Assembly (NCBI GenBank): GCA_041907145.1
Contig: JAYRHW010000168.1
Coordinates: 1 to 33,191 of the forward strand
Direction of reading: 5' to 3'
Source: JAFLCA01 sp041907145
GTDB lineage: Bacteria; Bdellovibrionota_C; UBA2361; JAFLCA01
DNA length: 33,191 nucleotides
Of this stretch, positions 24,033 to 32,421 are shown piece by piece. The translations under genes were made by a program, and so were the position numbers. The stretch's first letter is position 1; each line of letters opens with the position of its first letter. Under the pieces are notes generated by a model. The model saw nothing but the letters and a program-made list of their open reading frames with translations, did not search any database and was not told where the DNA came from.

Positions 24033-25109
24033 GTGCTGTACCACCTCTTATACCCGCTGCGGGATAGCTATAGCTGGCTCAACGTTTTCCGTTACCAAAC
24101 GTTTCGCGCCATGCTGGCCTTCCTTATTGCATTTGCCTTCGTATTGGCCGTCGAGCCTTGGTTTATTCGCTGGCTCAAAAATCGCGGTGTTCAGGGACAG
24201 CCGATCCGGAACGACGGCCCAAAGGATCACGAGGTTAAGCGCGGCACACCAACGATGGGCGGAGCGGTAATCGTTGTAGCGGTAATGTTCTCGACACTAC
24301 TGCTTGCCGATTTGACCAACAAGTTTATCTGGATGACTTTGGCTGTCATGGTGGCGTTCGCGGTGCTGGGATTCTTCGACGATTGGCGCAAAATCACTCA
24401 GCAGAACTCCAAGGGTCTCAGCGAGCGGCAGAAAATGCTTTGGCAATGTGCGATTGCGGCAACAGGCGGGGCAGCGCTTATGGCGGTTGGGTTTTCTACC
24501 GAGCTGACCGTTCCTTTTTTCAAGGAATGGGGAATGATTTTGGGCTTGGGATTTATTCCGTTTGCTGCGTTGGTAGTGGTCGGCTGTTCTAATGCCGTAA
24601 ATTTGACCGATGGCCTCGATGGACTGGCAATCGGGCCAGTGATGACAGTGGCGGGAACCTATGCCCTGTTTTCCTACGTAACTGGCCACGTAGACTTTGC
24701 CAGATATCTCGGGTTGAACCATGTACCTGGAGCAGGAGAGCTATCCATCGTGCTTTCAGCCATCTTTGCCGCCGGCTTGGGTTTTCTTTGGTACAATACC
24801 TTCCCGGCTCAGGTATTCATGGGTGACACCGGTGCGCTGGCGCTTGGGGGTGTATTGGGATTTATCGCTGTTGTGGTCAAGCAGGAGATATTGCTGGTAG
24901 TGGCGGGAGGCGTCTTCGTCGTGGAAGCTATTTCCGTCCTTATGCAGCGCTATTACTATAAGTTAACCGGTAAGCGCATCTTTAAAATGGCGCCAATTCA
25001 TCATCATTTCGAGCTTTTAGGCTGGGCGGAGCCCAAGATTATTGTGCGTTTCTGGATAATCTCTATAGTGTTGGCTCTTATTTCGCTAACCACCTTGAAG
25101 TTGCGCTAG
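24033..25109 (+). CDS. mraY: Phospho-N-acetylmuramoyl-pentapeptide-transferase
   Basis: The 358-residue polytopic inner-membrane enzyme transfers phospho-MurNAc-pentapeptide to undecaprenyl phosphate, forming lipid I. About ten hydrophobic segments can be read. Signature motifs are KRGTPTMGG, FFDDWRK (Asp pair at the active site), NAVNLTDGLDGLAIG, FMGDTGALALGG and MAPIHHHFELLGW. The start is GTG at 24033 with TAGGAA about 6 nt upstream. Order and spacing are canonical for the cluster. Confidence 0.96.
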   Translation: MLYHLLYPLRDSYSWLNVFRYQTFRAMLAFLIAFAFVLAVEPWFIRWLKNRGVQGQPIRNDGPKDHEVKRGTPTMGGAVIVVAVMFSTLLLADLTNKFIWMTLAVMVAFAVLGFFDDWRKITQQNSKGLSERQKMLWQCAIAATGGAALMAVGFSTELTVPFFKEWGMILGLGFIPFAALVVVGCSNAVNLTDGLDGLAIGPVMTVAGTYALFSYVTGHVDFARYLGLNHVPGAGELSIVLSAIFAAGLGFLWYNTFPAQVFMGDTGALALGGVLGFIAVVVKQEILLVVAGGVFVVEAISVLMQRYYYKLTGKRIFKMAPIHHHFELLGWAEPKIIVRFWIISIVLALISLTTLKLR

Positions 25110-25122
25110 GCGCTTTGCCCGT

Positions 25123-26604
25123 ATGACTGACAAGACGTTGTTCGATGTGCGCGCTGCGCTGCGCCAGTGCGCGGAGTCTGGAAAACGTGTGCTCGTGGTC
25201 GGGATGGGGATTAGCGGAGTAGAAACCGCCCGCTTCCTCTCCCGTACTCGCATCCCTGCGGTGGGAATCGAGCGTAACGACCAGGAGAAATTCGCCCGCA
25301 CCAGCAAGTTCATCGATGCCATCCAGGATCTGCGAAGCACCGGTGTAGAAATTCATTTTGGAATCGACGGCGAGGCAGCCTCCGACATCCTCGAAGGAGT
25401 CGGTCTCGCTGTGCTGAGTCCAGGAGTTTCTCTTGAATCGGCCATTTGCGGGGCCTTGCGGCGAAGAAATATTCCCTTCATCAGCGAACTCGAATTGGGT
25501 CTCGAGCTCCTTCAGGTTCCAAGCGTCATTGTAACGGGAAGCAATGGAAAGACCACCACAGTGACCCTCATCCATGAGCTGCTCAAAGCGGCGGGTATTC
25601 GATCCCACCTCTGCGGCAACGTCGGCGTGCCGGTGGTAGCTGAACTTAAGGCCGAACATATTTTCGGCGGCGCGGAGCGTGCATTGGATGCTCTCGTGGT
25701 GGAGGCTTCGAGTTATCAATTGGAGTCCTGCCGAAATATCAAGCCGAAAGTCGCGATTCTTCTCAATCTCTCGGATAATCACCTCGAGCGTCATGGGACT
25801 CTTCAGCGGTATTTCGAGGCTAAAGCCCGATTATTCGCTAACCAGGACGGCTCCGACTTTGCCGTGCTCAATCGCGATGATCCGATGGTCATTTCTCTGC
25901 GGGGGAGAGTTGCTTCACAAATAGCCACCTTCGGCGTTACCCCGGCATCGACGACGGCAAGTGAGGTAGCGAAAGCTGTCATCGAAAGCGAAAAGACGCT
26001 GCGAGTCTCGGTGCGAGGCGCTCAGGAGGTTTACGACGTCAGTTCGGCAGCATTGATGGGCACGCATAATCGCTACAATATGACTGCGGCTATACTGGCA
26101 GTCCGGCTTATGGGGGCGCCTCAAGAGAAGATCGCCGCTGCTCTCTGTCGTTTTCCCCCGCTCGAGCATAGGCTCGAGTTCGTGGAACGTGCTGGCAAGC
26201 CGCTCTATGTCAATGATTCAAAGTCGACCACCGTGGCGGCTTCCGTTGCAGCATTGCGTGCCGTGTTACAGCATTTCCCCACTCGGCGTGTGGCCTTGAT
26301 GCTCGGAGGGCTGGCTAAAGCCGGTTCTTGGGAACCTCTTATGTCCTTGCTCTCGGAGAATCAGGCGCGGCTGCTGCCTGTCATTTGCTTCGGTAAAGAT
26401 GGAAACCTGCTCGCTTCCCATTGCCGCCGGTACTCATTGCCCCATGTGCAGACTTCTAGCCTATCATCCGGACTTTCAGCGGCTGTTAATGAGTGTAAAA
26501 GCGAGGATATCGTGCTTTTGAGCCCGGGCTGCGCCAGCTTCGACGAGTTTACAGATTTTGAACATCGCGGGACTGTGTTTAAATCGTTGGTAAGTACGCT
26601 TTAA
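25123..26604 (+). CDS. murD: UDP-MurNAc-L-alanine--D-glutamate ligase
   Basis: The 493-residue Mur ligase adds D-Glu to UDP-MurNAc-L-Ala. The N-terminal Rossmann-like domain has VLVVGMGISGVETARFL, and the ATP loop is VTGSNGKTTT (137-146). HLCGNVGVPV, VEASSYQLE, NLSDNHLERH and VNDSKSTTVAA match the family. It is slightly longer than the usual 440-460 residues. The excess is spread through the N-terminal and middle parts, including an AELKAEHIFGGAERALDA insertion before the VVEASSYQLE block. ATG 25123 follows mraY by 13 nt. Confidence 0.95.
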   Translation: MTDKTLFDVRAALRQCAESGKRVLVVGMGISGVETARFLSRTRIPAVGIERNDQEKFARTSKFIDAIQDLRSTGVEIHFGIDGEAASDILEGVGLAVLSPGVSLESAICGALRRRNIPFISELELGLELLQVPSVIVTGSNGKTTTVTLIHELLKAAGIRSHLCGNVGVPVVAELKAEHIFGGAERALDALVVEASSYQLESCRNIKPKVAILLNLSDNHLERHGTLQRYFEAKARLFANQDGSDFAVLNRDDPMVISLRGRVASQIATFGVTPASTTASEVAKAVIESEKTLRVSVRGAQEVYDVSSAALMGTHNRYNMTAAILAVRLMGAPQEKIAAALCRFPPLEHRLEFVERAGKPLYVNDSKSTTVAASVAALRAVLQHFPTRRVALMLGGLAKAGSWEPLMSLLSENQARLLPVICFGKDGNLLASHCRRYSLPHVQTSSLSSGLSAAVNECKSEDIVLLSPGCASFDEFTDFEHRGTVFKSLVSTL

Positions 26605-26617
26605 ATCGGTTTCCCCT

Positions 26618-27772
26618 ATGAATACGGCCGCACCCTCGCTCGAACGATCGGGCGTTCGAGGATACCATCCGCCATTTCTTCTCGATGCCGGCCTAGTGCT
26701 GACCGTGCTTTGTTTGGTCGGCTTCAGTCTAGTGATGGTGTACTCGACCACTGGAATTGTTGCCCAGGAGAAGTACGGAGATGCTCTGTACTTTTTAAAG
26801 CGCCAGGTGGCAGCAGTTGGTATGGGGCTGCTGCTCATGTTCGCGGCGTCTAGAATCAAGGTCGCTACCTTACAGCGACTCTCTCCCTATCTCTTCTTCG
26901 TTTGTGCGGGGCTATTGCTGGTCACGTTGCTGCCGGGAGTCGGCCATAGGGCGGGGGGAGCGCAGCGCTGGATTAATCTGGGTATCATTCGTTTTCAACC
27001 AGGCGAACTGGTAAAGGTGCTTTTCATCATTTTCATCGCGGGCTTTTGGGCGCGGCACGAAACTAGGCTGGGAGAATTTGGCCAGGGAATCGTAAAGCCC
27101 TTTTTCTTGGTTGGGGTGATGGCCGGCCTGCTGCTCTTGCAGCCCGATTTCGGCAGTGCGGCAGTCATCTCAATCGTCACGCTGGGTATGGCGATGGCAA
27201 CCGGAGTTAGGCTGCGCTACATAGTGGCCGCTGGAGTGCTGTTGGGGCTTTGCATGGGCGTGCTTGTGCTCATATCTCCCTATCGTATGCAGCGTGTTAT
27301 GAGCTTTTTGTCTCCCTTTGCCGACGCGTCTGGTAAGGGGTACCAGCTTATTCAGTCGCTCATCGCGGTCGGTACGGGTCAGATCACCGGCGTAGGACTA
27401 GGCGCCAGCCAGCAGAAGCTCTTCTTCCTTCCCGCCGCCCATACCGATTTTATCTTCGCCGTGGTTTCCGAGGAGCTCGGGTTCGCGGGCGGCATCGTGC
27501 TGCTCAGCGGATTTCTTCTCTTTCTATGGCGCGGATTGCTGGTCGCTTCTAGGGTGGCCGATGATACGTTCACATTCTCTTTGGCAGTCGGACTCACCTT
27601 ACTCATTGTTGCTCCTGCGATGTTGAATGTAGGGGTGGTGCTGGGACTCTTGCCGACCAAAGGGATGGTGCTGCCGCTCGTCGGCTACGGGGGCTCAAGT
27701 ATGGTCACGAGTCTTGGGGCAGTCGGACTTCTTCTCGGCCTCAAACGGCACGTCGAAGCTAAACATCTCTAA
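26618..27772 (+). CDS. ftsW: Septal peptidoglycan glycosyltransferase FtsW
   Basis: The 384-residue SEDS-family membrane protein polymerises lipid II at the septum with FtsI. A soluble N-terminus of about 22 residues precedes multiple membrane segments. Family marks are VYSTTGIVAQ, YFLKRQ, HRAGGAQRWINLGIIRFQPGEL (by its ends), LLQPDFGSA, LIQSLIAVGTGQITGVGLG, HTDFIFAVVSEELGF and the C-terminal LVGYGGSSMV. Its place between murD and murG identifies it as FtsW rather than RodA. ATG 26618 lies 13 nt after murD. Confidence 0.95.
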   Translation: MNTAAPSLERSGVRGYHPPFLLDAGLVLTVLCLVGFSLVMVYSTTGIVAQEKYGDALYFLKRQVAAVGMGLLLMFAASRIKVATLQRLSPYLFFVCAGLLLVTLLPGVGHRAGGAQRWINLGIIRFQPGELVKVLFIIFIAGFWARHETRLGEFGQGIVKPFFLVGVMAGLLLLQPDFGSAAVISIVTLGMAMATGVRLRYIVAAGVLLGLCMGVLVLISPYRMQRVMSFLSPFADASGKGYQLIQSLIAVGTGQITGVGLGASQQKLFFLPAAHTDFIFAVVSEELGFAGGIVLLSGFLLFLWRGLLVASRVADDTFTFSLAVGLTLLIVAPAMLNVGVVLGLLPTKGMVLPLVGYGGSSMVTSLGAVGLLLGLKRHVEAKHL

Positions 27773-27780
27773 AGGACCTC

Positions 27781-28857
27781 GTGGACCCGAGGCCTAAGAT
27801 AATATTGATTGCTGCGAGTGGTACCGGAGGACACCTCCTGCCGGCGGTTCAAATAGCAAAATCTTTGAAAGCTCAGGACCCCGGGGTGATTGTTGAGTTT
27901 ATCGGATCTGGACGCCCGCTCGAGACGAAACTCGTCGATGGCGCAGGTTTTAAGCGGCACGTGCTCTTTGCTGTCGGAGTGAAGGGTCTGGGCCCCCTTG
28001 GCTTTCTTCGATTTATCCTGACCTTTCCTAGAACTTTTATCCAGGTTTGGAGATTACTGTCCATGACACGCCCCGTGGCTGTCGTGGGCGTCGGAGGCTA
28101 TGTGAGTGTGCTTCCAGTTATTCTCGCATCCCTGCGTGGAGTCCCAACCTGGATCCATGAGGCTGAGCTCAAGCCGGGAATGGCTAATGGGCTGCTATGC
28201 TGGTTCGCGCGGCGTATTTCGGTTGCATTTGAAGCTGCGCAAATTCCGTGCAAAGGAAAGGTTCTCTATACCGGACATCCGATTCGTCAGGATCTTCGGG
28301 AAGTGCACCAGCACGCACGCTCGGTTCCCCCTAAGCATCTCCTGGTGCTTGGCGGGTCTCAAGGCGCTGCTGCTCTCGATAGATCTGTTCCGGAGCTATG
28401 CTCATTACTAGGGCCCGCCGGTATTGAAGTGCGGCATCAGTGCCGACCAGAAAACGTCGACCAGGTAACGTCAGCCTACCGGCGTGGTGGACTTCCAGCA
28501 TCAGTAGTGCCGTTTATCGAGGATATGCGTGAGGCTTATCTCTGGGCCGATCTGGTGATCTGCCGCGCGGGAGCTGGGACTGTCATGGAAATCGAAGCGG
28601 TAAACCTTCCTGCGATCTTCGTCCCGTTTCCGTTCGCGCAGGGGAATCACCAGCTCGCCAATGCTCAGACCTTGGAGGCCAAGGGCAAGGCGCTGGTGGT
28701 GGAGGAGGGGCCGGACTTCGGTAATAGGCTGACTGAGACTGTGGTGAAATTGCTTGATCCGGCATTTTATCGCCGGGTTTTAGAGGGTAAGGCTGATACG
28801 CGATCATTTGATGCAGCACGGCAGATCGCTAGCGGAATTCTTGGACTCGTGAGCTAA
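27781..28857 (+). CDS. murG: UDP-GlcNAc:lipid I N-acetylglucosaminyltransferase
   Basis: The 358-residue GT28 enzyme adds GlcNAc to lipid I, producing lipid II on the cytoplasmic face of the membrane. The N-terminal lipid I domain has GTGGHLLPA (residues 14-22), GVGGYVSVLPV and a modified HEAELKPGMAN where HEQN is usual. The C-terminal UDP-GlcNAc domain has LVLGGSQGAAALD, CRAGAGTVMEIE and PFPFAQGNHQLANA. The start is GTG 27781 with AAGGA overlapping the ftsW stop region. It is the last gene of this cluster; murC, murB, ddl, ftsQ, ftsA and ftsZ do not follow. Confidence 0.95.
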   Translation: MDPRPKIILIAASGTGGHLLPAVQIAKSLKAQDPGVIVEFIGSGRPLETKLVDGAGFKRHVLFAVGVKGLGPLGFLRFILTFPRTFIQVWRLLSMTRPVAVVGVGGYVSVLPVILASLRGVPTWIHEAELKPGMANGLLCWFARRISVAFEAAQIPCKGKVLYTGHPIRQDLREVHQHARSVPPKHLLVLGGSQGAAALDRSVPELCSLLGPAGIEVRHQCRPENVDQVTSAYRRGGLPASVVPFIEDMREAYLWADLVICRAGAGTVMEIEAVNLPAIFVPFPFAQGNHQLANAQTLEAKGKALVVEEGPDFGNRLTETVVKLLDPAFYRRVLEGKADTRSFDAARQIASGILGLVS

Positions 28858-28920
28858 GGAGCAGGGAAGATTTCGCGGGGATCCGGCGCTGTGCTTAGGT
28901 AGGCCGCCAGACGCAGATGT

Positions 28921-28939
28921 GCAGGCCTGTAGGCCCTGC
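28921..28939. terminator. Possible hairpin between convergent murG and the HDOD-like gene
   Basis: GCAGGCC (28921-28927) can pair with GGCCCTGC (28932-28939) around a TGTA loop, with one bulged base. No T-run follows on either strand, so if it terminates transcription it is not of the classic type. The surrounding 83 nt hold no gene. Confidence 0.3.
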
Positions 28940-28940
28940 C

Positions 28941-29939
28941 TTAGAGGATTTCTGGGTTCTCTTCGATCTCAGCTTTGGCCGGCTCATCCGGCAAGCTGGT
29001 TTCGATCTTCTGATCGACGCTCTTCGGGAGATCTTCCTTCGTTTTATCAATCCAATCAAAGCTGCTACCCATTTCGTAAATCGAATCAACGCGTTCCTGC
29101 AAATTGGCAAAGGGCTCGCCAGCCAAGTAGTACGGACTGCCCTCGGCATAGCACTGCGGAGCGCGCTCGTCCTCCAAGAGAGACTGAATCCAAGCCTTTG
29201 CTGCCCACCAGGCATGCATATCGGGGTGGTCCTGCTCTCCCGGGCACTGAGAGGCCACGAGCGCATTGGCAGCTGGTACGCCGAGTCCGATTGATTGGAT
29301 CAAAATTGACGATATTTGCAGATGATTGCAGTTCCACCTCGAGGTCTCGGCATCCAATAGATAGAGCTTTTCCTTCTCATTCAGCTCGCGTTTGTGCAGC
29401 TTAAAGCCTCTCCCGTCCTTAATTGAGAACAGTCCAAGAGCAGAGTAGCGCACCACGCCCATCAAGAGACCGCGATGCGTGCCGATCGCTGGAATCTTGC
29501 TGCCCACGTAGAAGCCGGTTTCCATCTGAATTTGAATTTCTTGCGAGAGACTCTCCCAGACTCTGGCGTCCAAGCTGCGCTTCAAACGTCGGTAGAGGTA
29601 GGTAGTAGCCAGGACGCTCGCGAGCTCGTCAGGGGGGAATACTCGGAACAGAGCGAATCCATCGATGGTAGCCTGTTTCGCCAGCGCATCTTTATGCAGC
29701 GCCTGCGCAGCGTAGTACAAAACAGCCCGCATGGATGAGCTCTTGAGAAGCATGCAAAGGGGATACGGCTCGCTGGCTTCGAGTATGCTGGTGCCATTTT
29801 GCGTCAGTCCGCGCAAATAGCGAATCGCCGATGTAAACAACGTATGCGGACGGCCAAGGATGTCAGCGAATTGTCGCGCGCGCTGCCACTCCCCTGAGGC
29901 ATCGTCGTACTTGGCTATCTCTTCGACTTTTCCCGGCAT
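28941..29939 (-). CDS. HDOD-like protein of uncertain function
   Basis: The 332-residue protein is predicted to be almost all helical, with a charged C-terminal tail (from about residue 300, Glu/Lys/Pro-rich). The order of blocks resembles an HDOD domain. Residues 60-80 (PLCMLLKSSSMRAVLYYAAQ) correspond to the 'LLRLANS' helix. Residues 92-120 correspond to the 'A...LG...L' block. GFYVGSKI...LLMGVVRY resembles the 'FLAGLLHDIG' region. Residues 198-222 (ETSRWNCNHLQISSILIQSIGL) resemble 'E...FGxxHxxVGxxLLxxWxLP'. Metal-binding HD residues are absent, as is usual in HDOD. No signal peptide is seen. It starts 6 nt after the pseudo-receiver stop, so the two are very probably made together. Confidence 0.5.
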   Translation of the reverse strand: MPGKVEEIAKYDDASGEWQRARQFADILGRPHTLFTSAIRYLRGLTQNGTSILEASEPYPLCMLLKSSSMRAVLYYAAQALHKDALAKQATIDGFALFRVFPPDELASVLATTYLYRRLKRSLDARVWESLSQEIQIQMETGFYVGSKIPAIGTHRGLLMGVVRYSALGLFSIKDGRGFKLHKRELNEKEKLYLLDAETSRWNCNHLQISSILIQSIGLGVPAANALVASQCPGEQDHPDMHAWWAAKAWIQSLLEDERAPQCYAEGSPYYLAGEPFANLQERVDSIYEMGSSFDWIDKTKEDLPKSVDQKIETSLPDEPAKAEIEENPEIL

Positions 29940-29945
29940 ACGTTT

Positions 29946-30692
29946 CTAGCTCTTTGGCGGCTCCTCCGCCTTCACTTCCTTAGTGTCCAATTCCTGAACC
30001 ACCTTCTTTTCCATGCGCTTCTTGATTCTGTTGCTTACGCCACCGTATTTCTTGTACTTGGATACCTCGGTGGGGATTTTGGCGTTCTCGAATGTCTTCA
30101 CGGCCAAGTCAAAGTAGACTCCTAAAGCGTCGTGGCTGAGCGTCATTAAGAATGCGCATGTATCTTTGATTTTCTTGACCGCTCTGGAGGTGTCCATATT
30201 GCAGGACTTAAGGTAAGCGGCCTGATCGATTTGGGTTGTAAGATCGGAGACTATGACCGAAATTGCCGCTTTTTCGCGAGCACCCGATCTCTCCTTTTTC
30301 ACCTTGGCAGCCAGGTTCGTAATTTCATAGAGCTGGTCGACTGAGTATGGCTCGAAAAGCATGCCGTCGGCGCCCCCAATCACGTTCTGGGCAATCGTCG
30401 TGCTGTCACCTTTGGCCGTCGAGAGAACGAGTATGTAAGCTGCGTCTTGCCCGCCCTTGGACTCTTTGCCTTTGGCGATAAAATTCATGATGTCAGCGTG
30501 TTCAAAACGCTGAGAGACGAATACGACGTCGCAGCGGTCCATCGATGCCAGGCGGTTAAGCGCCTCGGTGACGGTTCCGAATTGCGGAACTTGTCCAATC
30601 GATGGAACAGCAGTCGTAGCCTGTTTGAGTCGCATCCTGGAATTGATATCCGGATCGACTATAAGTCCTTCATATTTATATGGATTTGCCAT
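29946..30692 (-). CDS. Pseudo-receiver protein with C-terminal helical extension
   Basis: The 248-residue protein begins with a receiver-like domain (about 8-125). LIVDPD (10-15) supplies the acidic pair. The third strand DVVFVSQRF has Ser60 where the phospho-acceptor Asp is expected. VLSTAKGD keeps the Ser/Thr, and ADGMLFEPYS has Glu114 in place of the conserved Lys. Phosphorylation in the usual manner is thus unlikely. Residues 125-248 are a Lys/Glu-rich helical region with no recognised domain. ATG 30692 follows GAGGGG with ideal spacing; an upstream frame extension (to 30746) is less likely. The HDOD-like gene follows 6 nt downstream. Confidence 0.65.
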   Translation of the reverse strand: MANPYKYEGLIVDPDINSRMRLKQATTAVPSIGQVPQFGTVTEALNRLASMDRCDVVFVSQRFEHADIMNFIAKGKESKGGQDAAYILVLSTAKGDSTTIAQNVIGGADGMLFEPYSVDQLYEITNLAAKVKKERSGAREKAAISVIVSDLTTQIDQAAYLKSCNMDTSRAVKKIKDTCAFLMTLSHDALGVYFDLAVKTFENAKIPTEVSKYKKYGGVSNRIKKRMEKKVVQELDTKEVKAEEPPKS

Positions 30693-30721
30693 TTTCCCCT
30701 CTGGTAATGGGCCACAGCTAA

Positions 30722-30733
30722 TTGGCGCGCCAA
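30722..30733. promoter_or_regulatory. 12-bp perfect palindrome TTGGCGCGCCAA upstream of the pseudo-receiver gene
   Basis: The palindrome sits 30 nt upstream of the pseudo-receiver ATG, within the 123-nt gap after the amine oxidase gene. The same 12-mer occurs at 847-858 inside the DUF5610-like gene. It could be an operator or a genome-wide abundant word. The same gap also holds GCTAAA...TTTAGC (30782-30810), a 6-bp inverted repeat with a 17-nt loop. Confidence 0.35.
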
Positions 30734-30815
30734 AAGCTTGAGCCATCCCGTCTGTAGAGGTATCGGGAGAAGCGAAGAGTCGCTAAAGATGCTTTTTAAG
30801 AAAATTTAGCAGGCT

Positions 30816-32405
30816 CTAGTTGAGAGCCGGCGGCAGCCGCCTAAGGGCAGCCGGTCTTTGGCTCCGGGTAAGCTGGGCGATGAGTTCCTCGCTTGCCATA
30901 CGCCCGGTCTGGACGGCGCCATTCAGGTATCCTTGGAAATCAACACTGCAGTGCTCGCCCGCAAATAAAAGCCTTCCCACCGGAGTTATTTCGTTTCCGG
31001 AAATGCCGGTCCATTGCCCGACCTTGTAGGCGGCGTAACTGCCAAGCGTGAAGGGATTTGTCGGCCAATGAAAGCGGTGAGCTTCGCCGGTAAAGGTGCG
31101 CATAGCCCCAGGCATGAAGCGCTCTAAGTCTCGTACGGAACTTCGAGCGGCATCGGCAATCGAGCGCTTATCGGCATCCGCGCCGATGTTTCCCCCCGAG
31201 TAGATCGTGATGCTGCCGCGCGAACCAGGCTGCGATCGGGAATTATCCCAACCGCTTTGAGATCCAAGGTCGGCGAAGAAGTTTCCTGACAGGTTGCCGT
31301 TCCGCCAAACGCGGGAGGAAAAACCCAGGAACAACTTCGAATTCGTCCCGTATCCCAGTTCACGAATTGCCGTGAGCTTTTCAGGCGGCAGTTCAAGCGC
31401 TAAGTCCACTGAGCGTAAAGTTGAGAAGGGGATAGCCATAATGACAAAATCTGCTTCGAAGCTGCGCGCTGAGCCGCCCACTTGGAAGTCCAGCACGTAC
31501 GACTCTCCTGACATGCTCAGGCGTTCCAATCGATAGTCGAGTTTAATTTGATCCTGGAGTCCATCGGCCAGGCTGCGGGCAATGAGCTCGTTTCCTCCGC
31601 GCACTTTAAAGCGCTCATCACTTTCGCCGAATACTTCAAAGCGCCCCCCGCTGGTGTCCGCTGAGATAAGGTAGAGCAGATTTAAAGACGACTGGTTATC
31701 CACTTCGAGCCCATACTCAGTGCAGTAGGCGACTTCGAGCAGGGACCGTATCCAGCCAGACGCGCCGATAGAATCGAAATAGGCGCTAATCGACAGGGCA
31801 TCGAGGGCCTCAAATGCAGCAGTTCCAGCCGGGCCCTCATCCTCCAACGAAATCATATCCCGCTCGATAATAGGAGCGAGTAGTCGGAACTCGGAAACTA
31901 CATTGGCCTGATAACGGAGCTCTCCGTCGAAGAAGAATGCCTCCGTGAAGTTGGACTCCGGTGGACTGCGGTAGTCGAAGAGCTCCAATCCAAATTCTCC
32001 AACGAGTGCGAGAATGTCTTCATGGATGGTATCCAAAAACTCGCCACCAAGTTCAGTCGTAAGCCCAGGTCCCATCAGCCCAGAAGCAGTGTAGCAGCGG
32101 CCGCCAGCGCGGCTGTTGGCATCGTAAATATCTGCGTGAAGCCCCGATTTCTTGAGGTAATGCGCAGCCGTCAATCCAGCAAGGCCTGCCCCGACGACTG
32201 CAATGCGCGGCGTTTGAGAGAAATCGTGCTCAACGGAGGAACTGCATGCTTGCAACAGGGGAGTGGCCGCAAGTGCGGCTCCACCCGCAGCGACTCCGCG
32301 CAAGAAGTCACGTCGCGGCATTTGTCGCGCATTGAGCGCCTGCGCTTCGCGCATACACTTTTGAAGCATGGCAAACAGAGGGGTTTTGGCGCGCCGCTGA
32401 ATCAT
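30816..32405 (-). CDS. FAD-dependent amine oxidase with Tat signal and lipobox
   Basis: The 529-residue flavoprotein belongs to the monoamine oxidase family. The N-terminal MPRRDFLRGVAAGGAALA is a twin-arginine signal and is followed by TPLLQAC, a lipobox. This suggests export of the folded, FAD-loaded protein and anchoring as a lipoprotein. The FAD-binding VVGAGLAGLTAAHYL and SRAGGRCYT lie at the start of the mature part. The C-terminal LLFAGEHCSVDFQGYLNGAV completes the cofactor site. The substrate (polyamine, amino acid or other amine) is unknown. ATG 32405 has AAGGA 6 nt upstream and gives a long n-region of 28 residues before MPRRD; ATG 32321 lacks such a site. It follows rsmG by 16 nt. 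Confidence 0.9.
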   Translation of the reverse strand: MIQRRAKTPLFAMLQKCMREAQALNARQMPRRDFLRGVAAGGAALAATPLLQACSSSVEHDFSQTPRIAVVGAGLAGLTAAHYLKKSGLHADIYDANSRAGGRCYTASGLMGPGLTTELGGEFLDTIHEDILALVGEFGLELFDYRSPPESNFTEAFFFDGELRYQANVVSEFRLLAPIIERDMISLEDEGPAGTAAFEALDALSISAYFDSIGASGWIRSLLEVAYCTEYGLEVDNQSSLNLLYLISADTSGGRFEVFGESDERFKVRGGNELIARSLADGLQDQIKLDYRLERLSMSGESYVLDFQVGGSARSFEADFVIMAIPFSTLRSVDLALELPPEKLTAIRELGYGTNSKLFLGFSSRVWRNGNLSGNFFADLGSQSGWDNSRSQPGSRGSITIYSGGNIGADADKRSIADAARSSVRDLERFMPGAMRTFTGEAHRFHWPTNPFTLGSYAAYKVGQWTGISGNEITPVGRLLFAGEHCSVDFQGYLNGAVQTGRMASEELIAQLTRSQRPAALRRLPPALN

Positions 32406-32421
32406 TCAAGGTCCTTATGTA

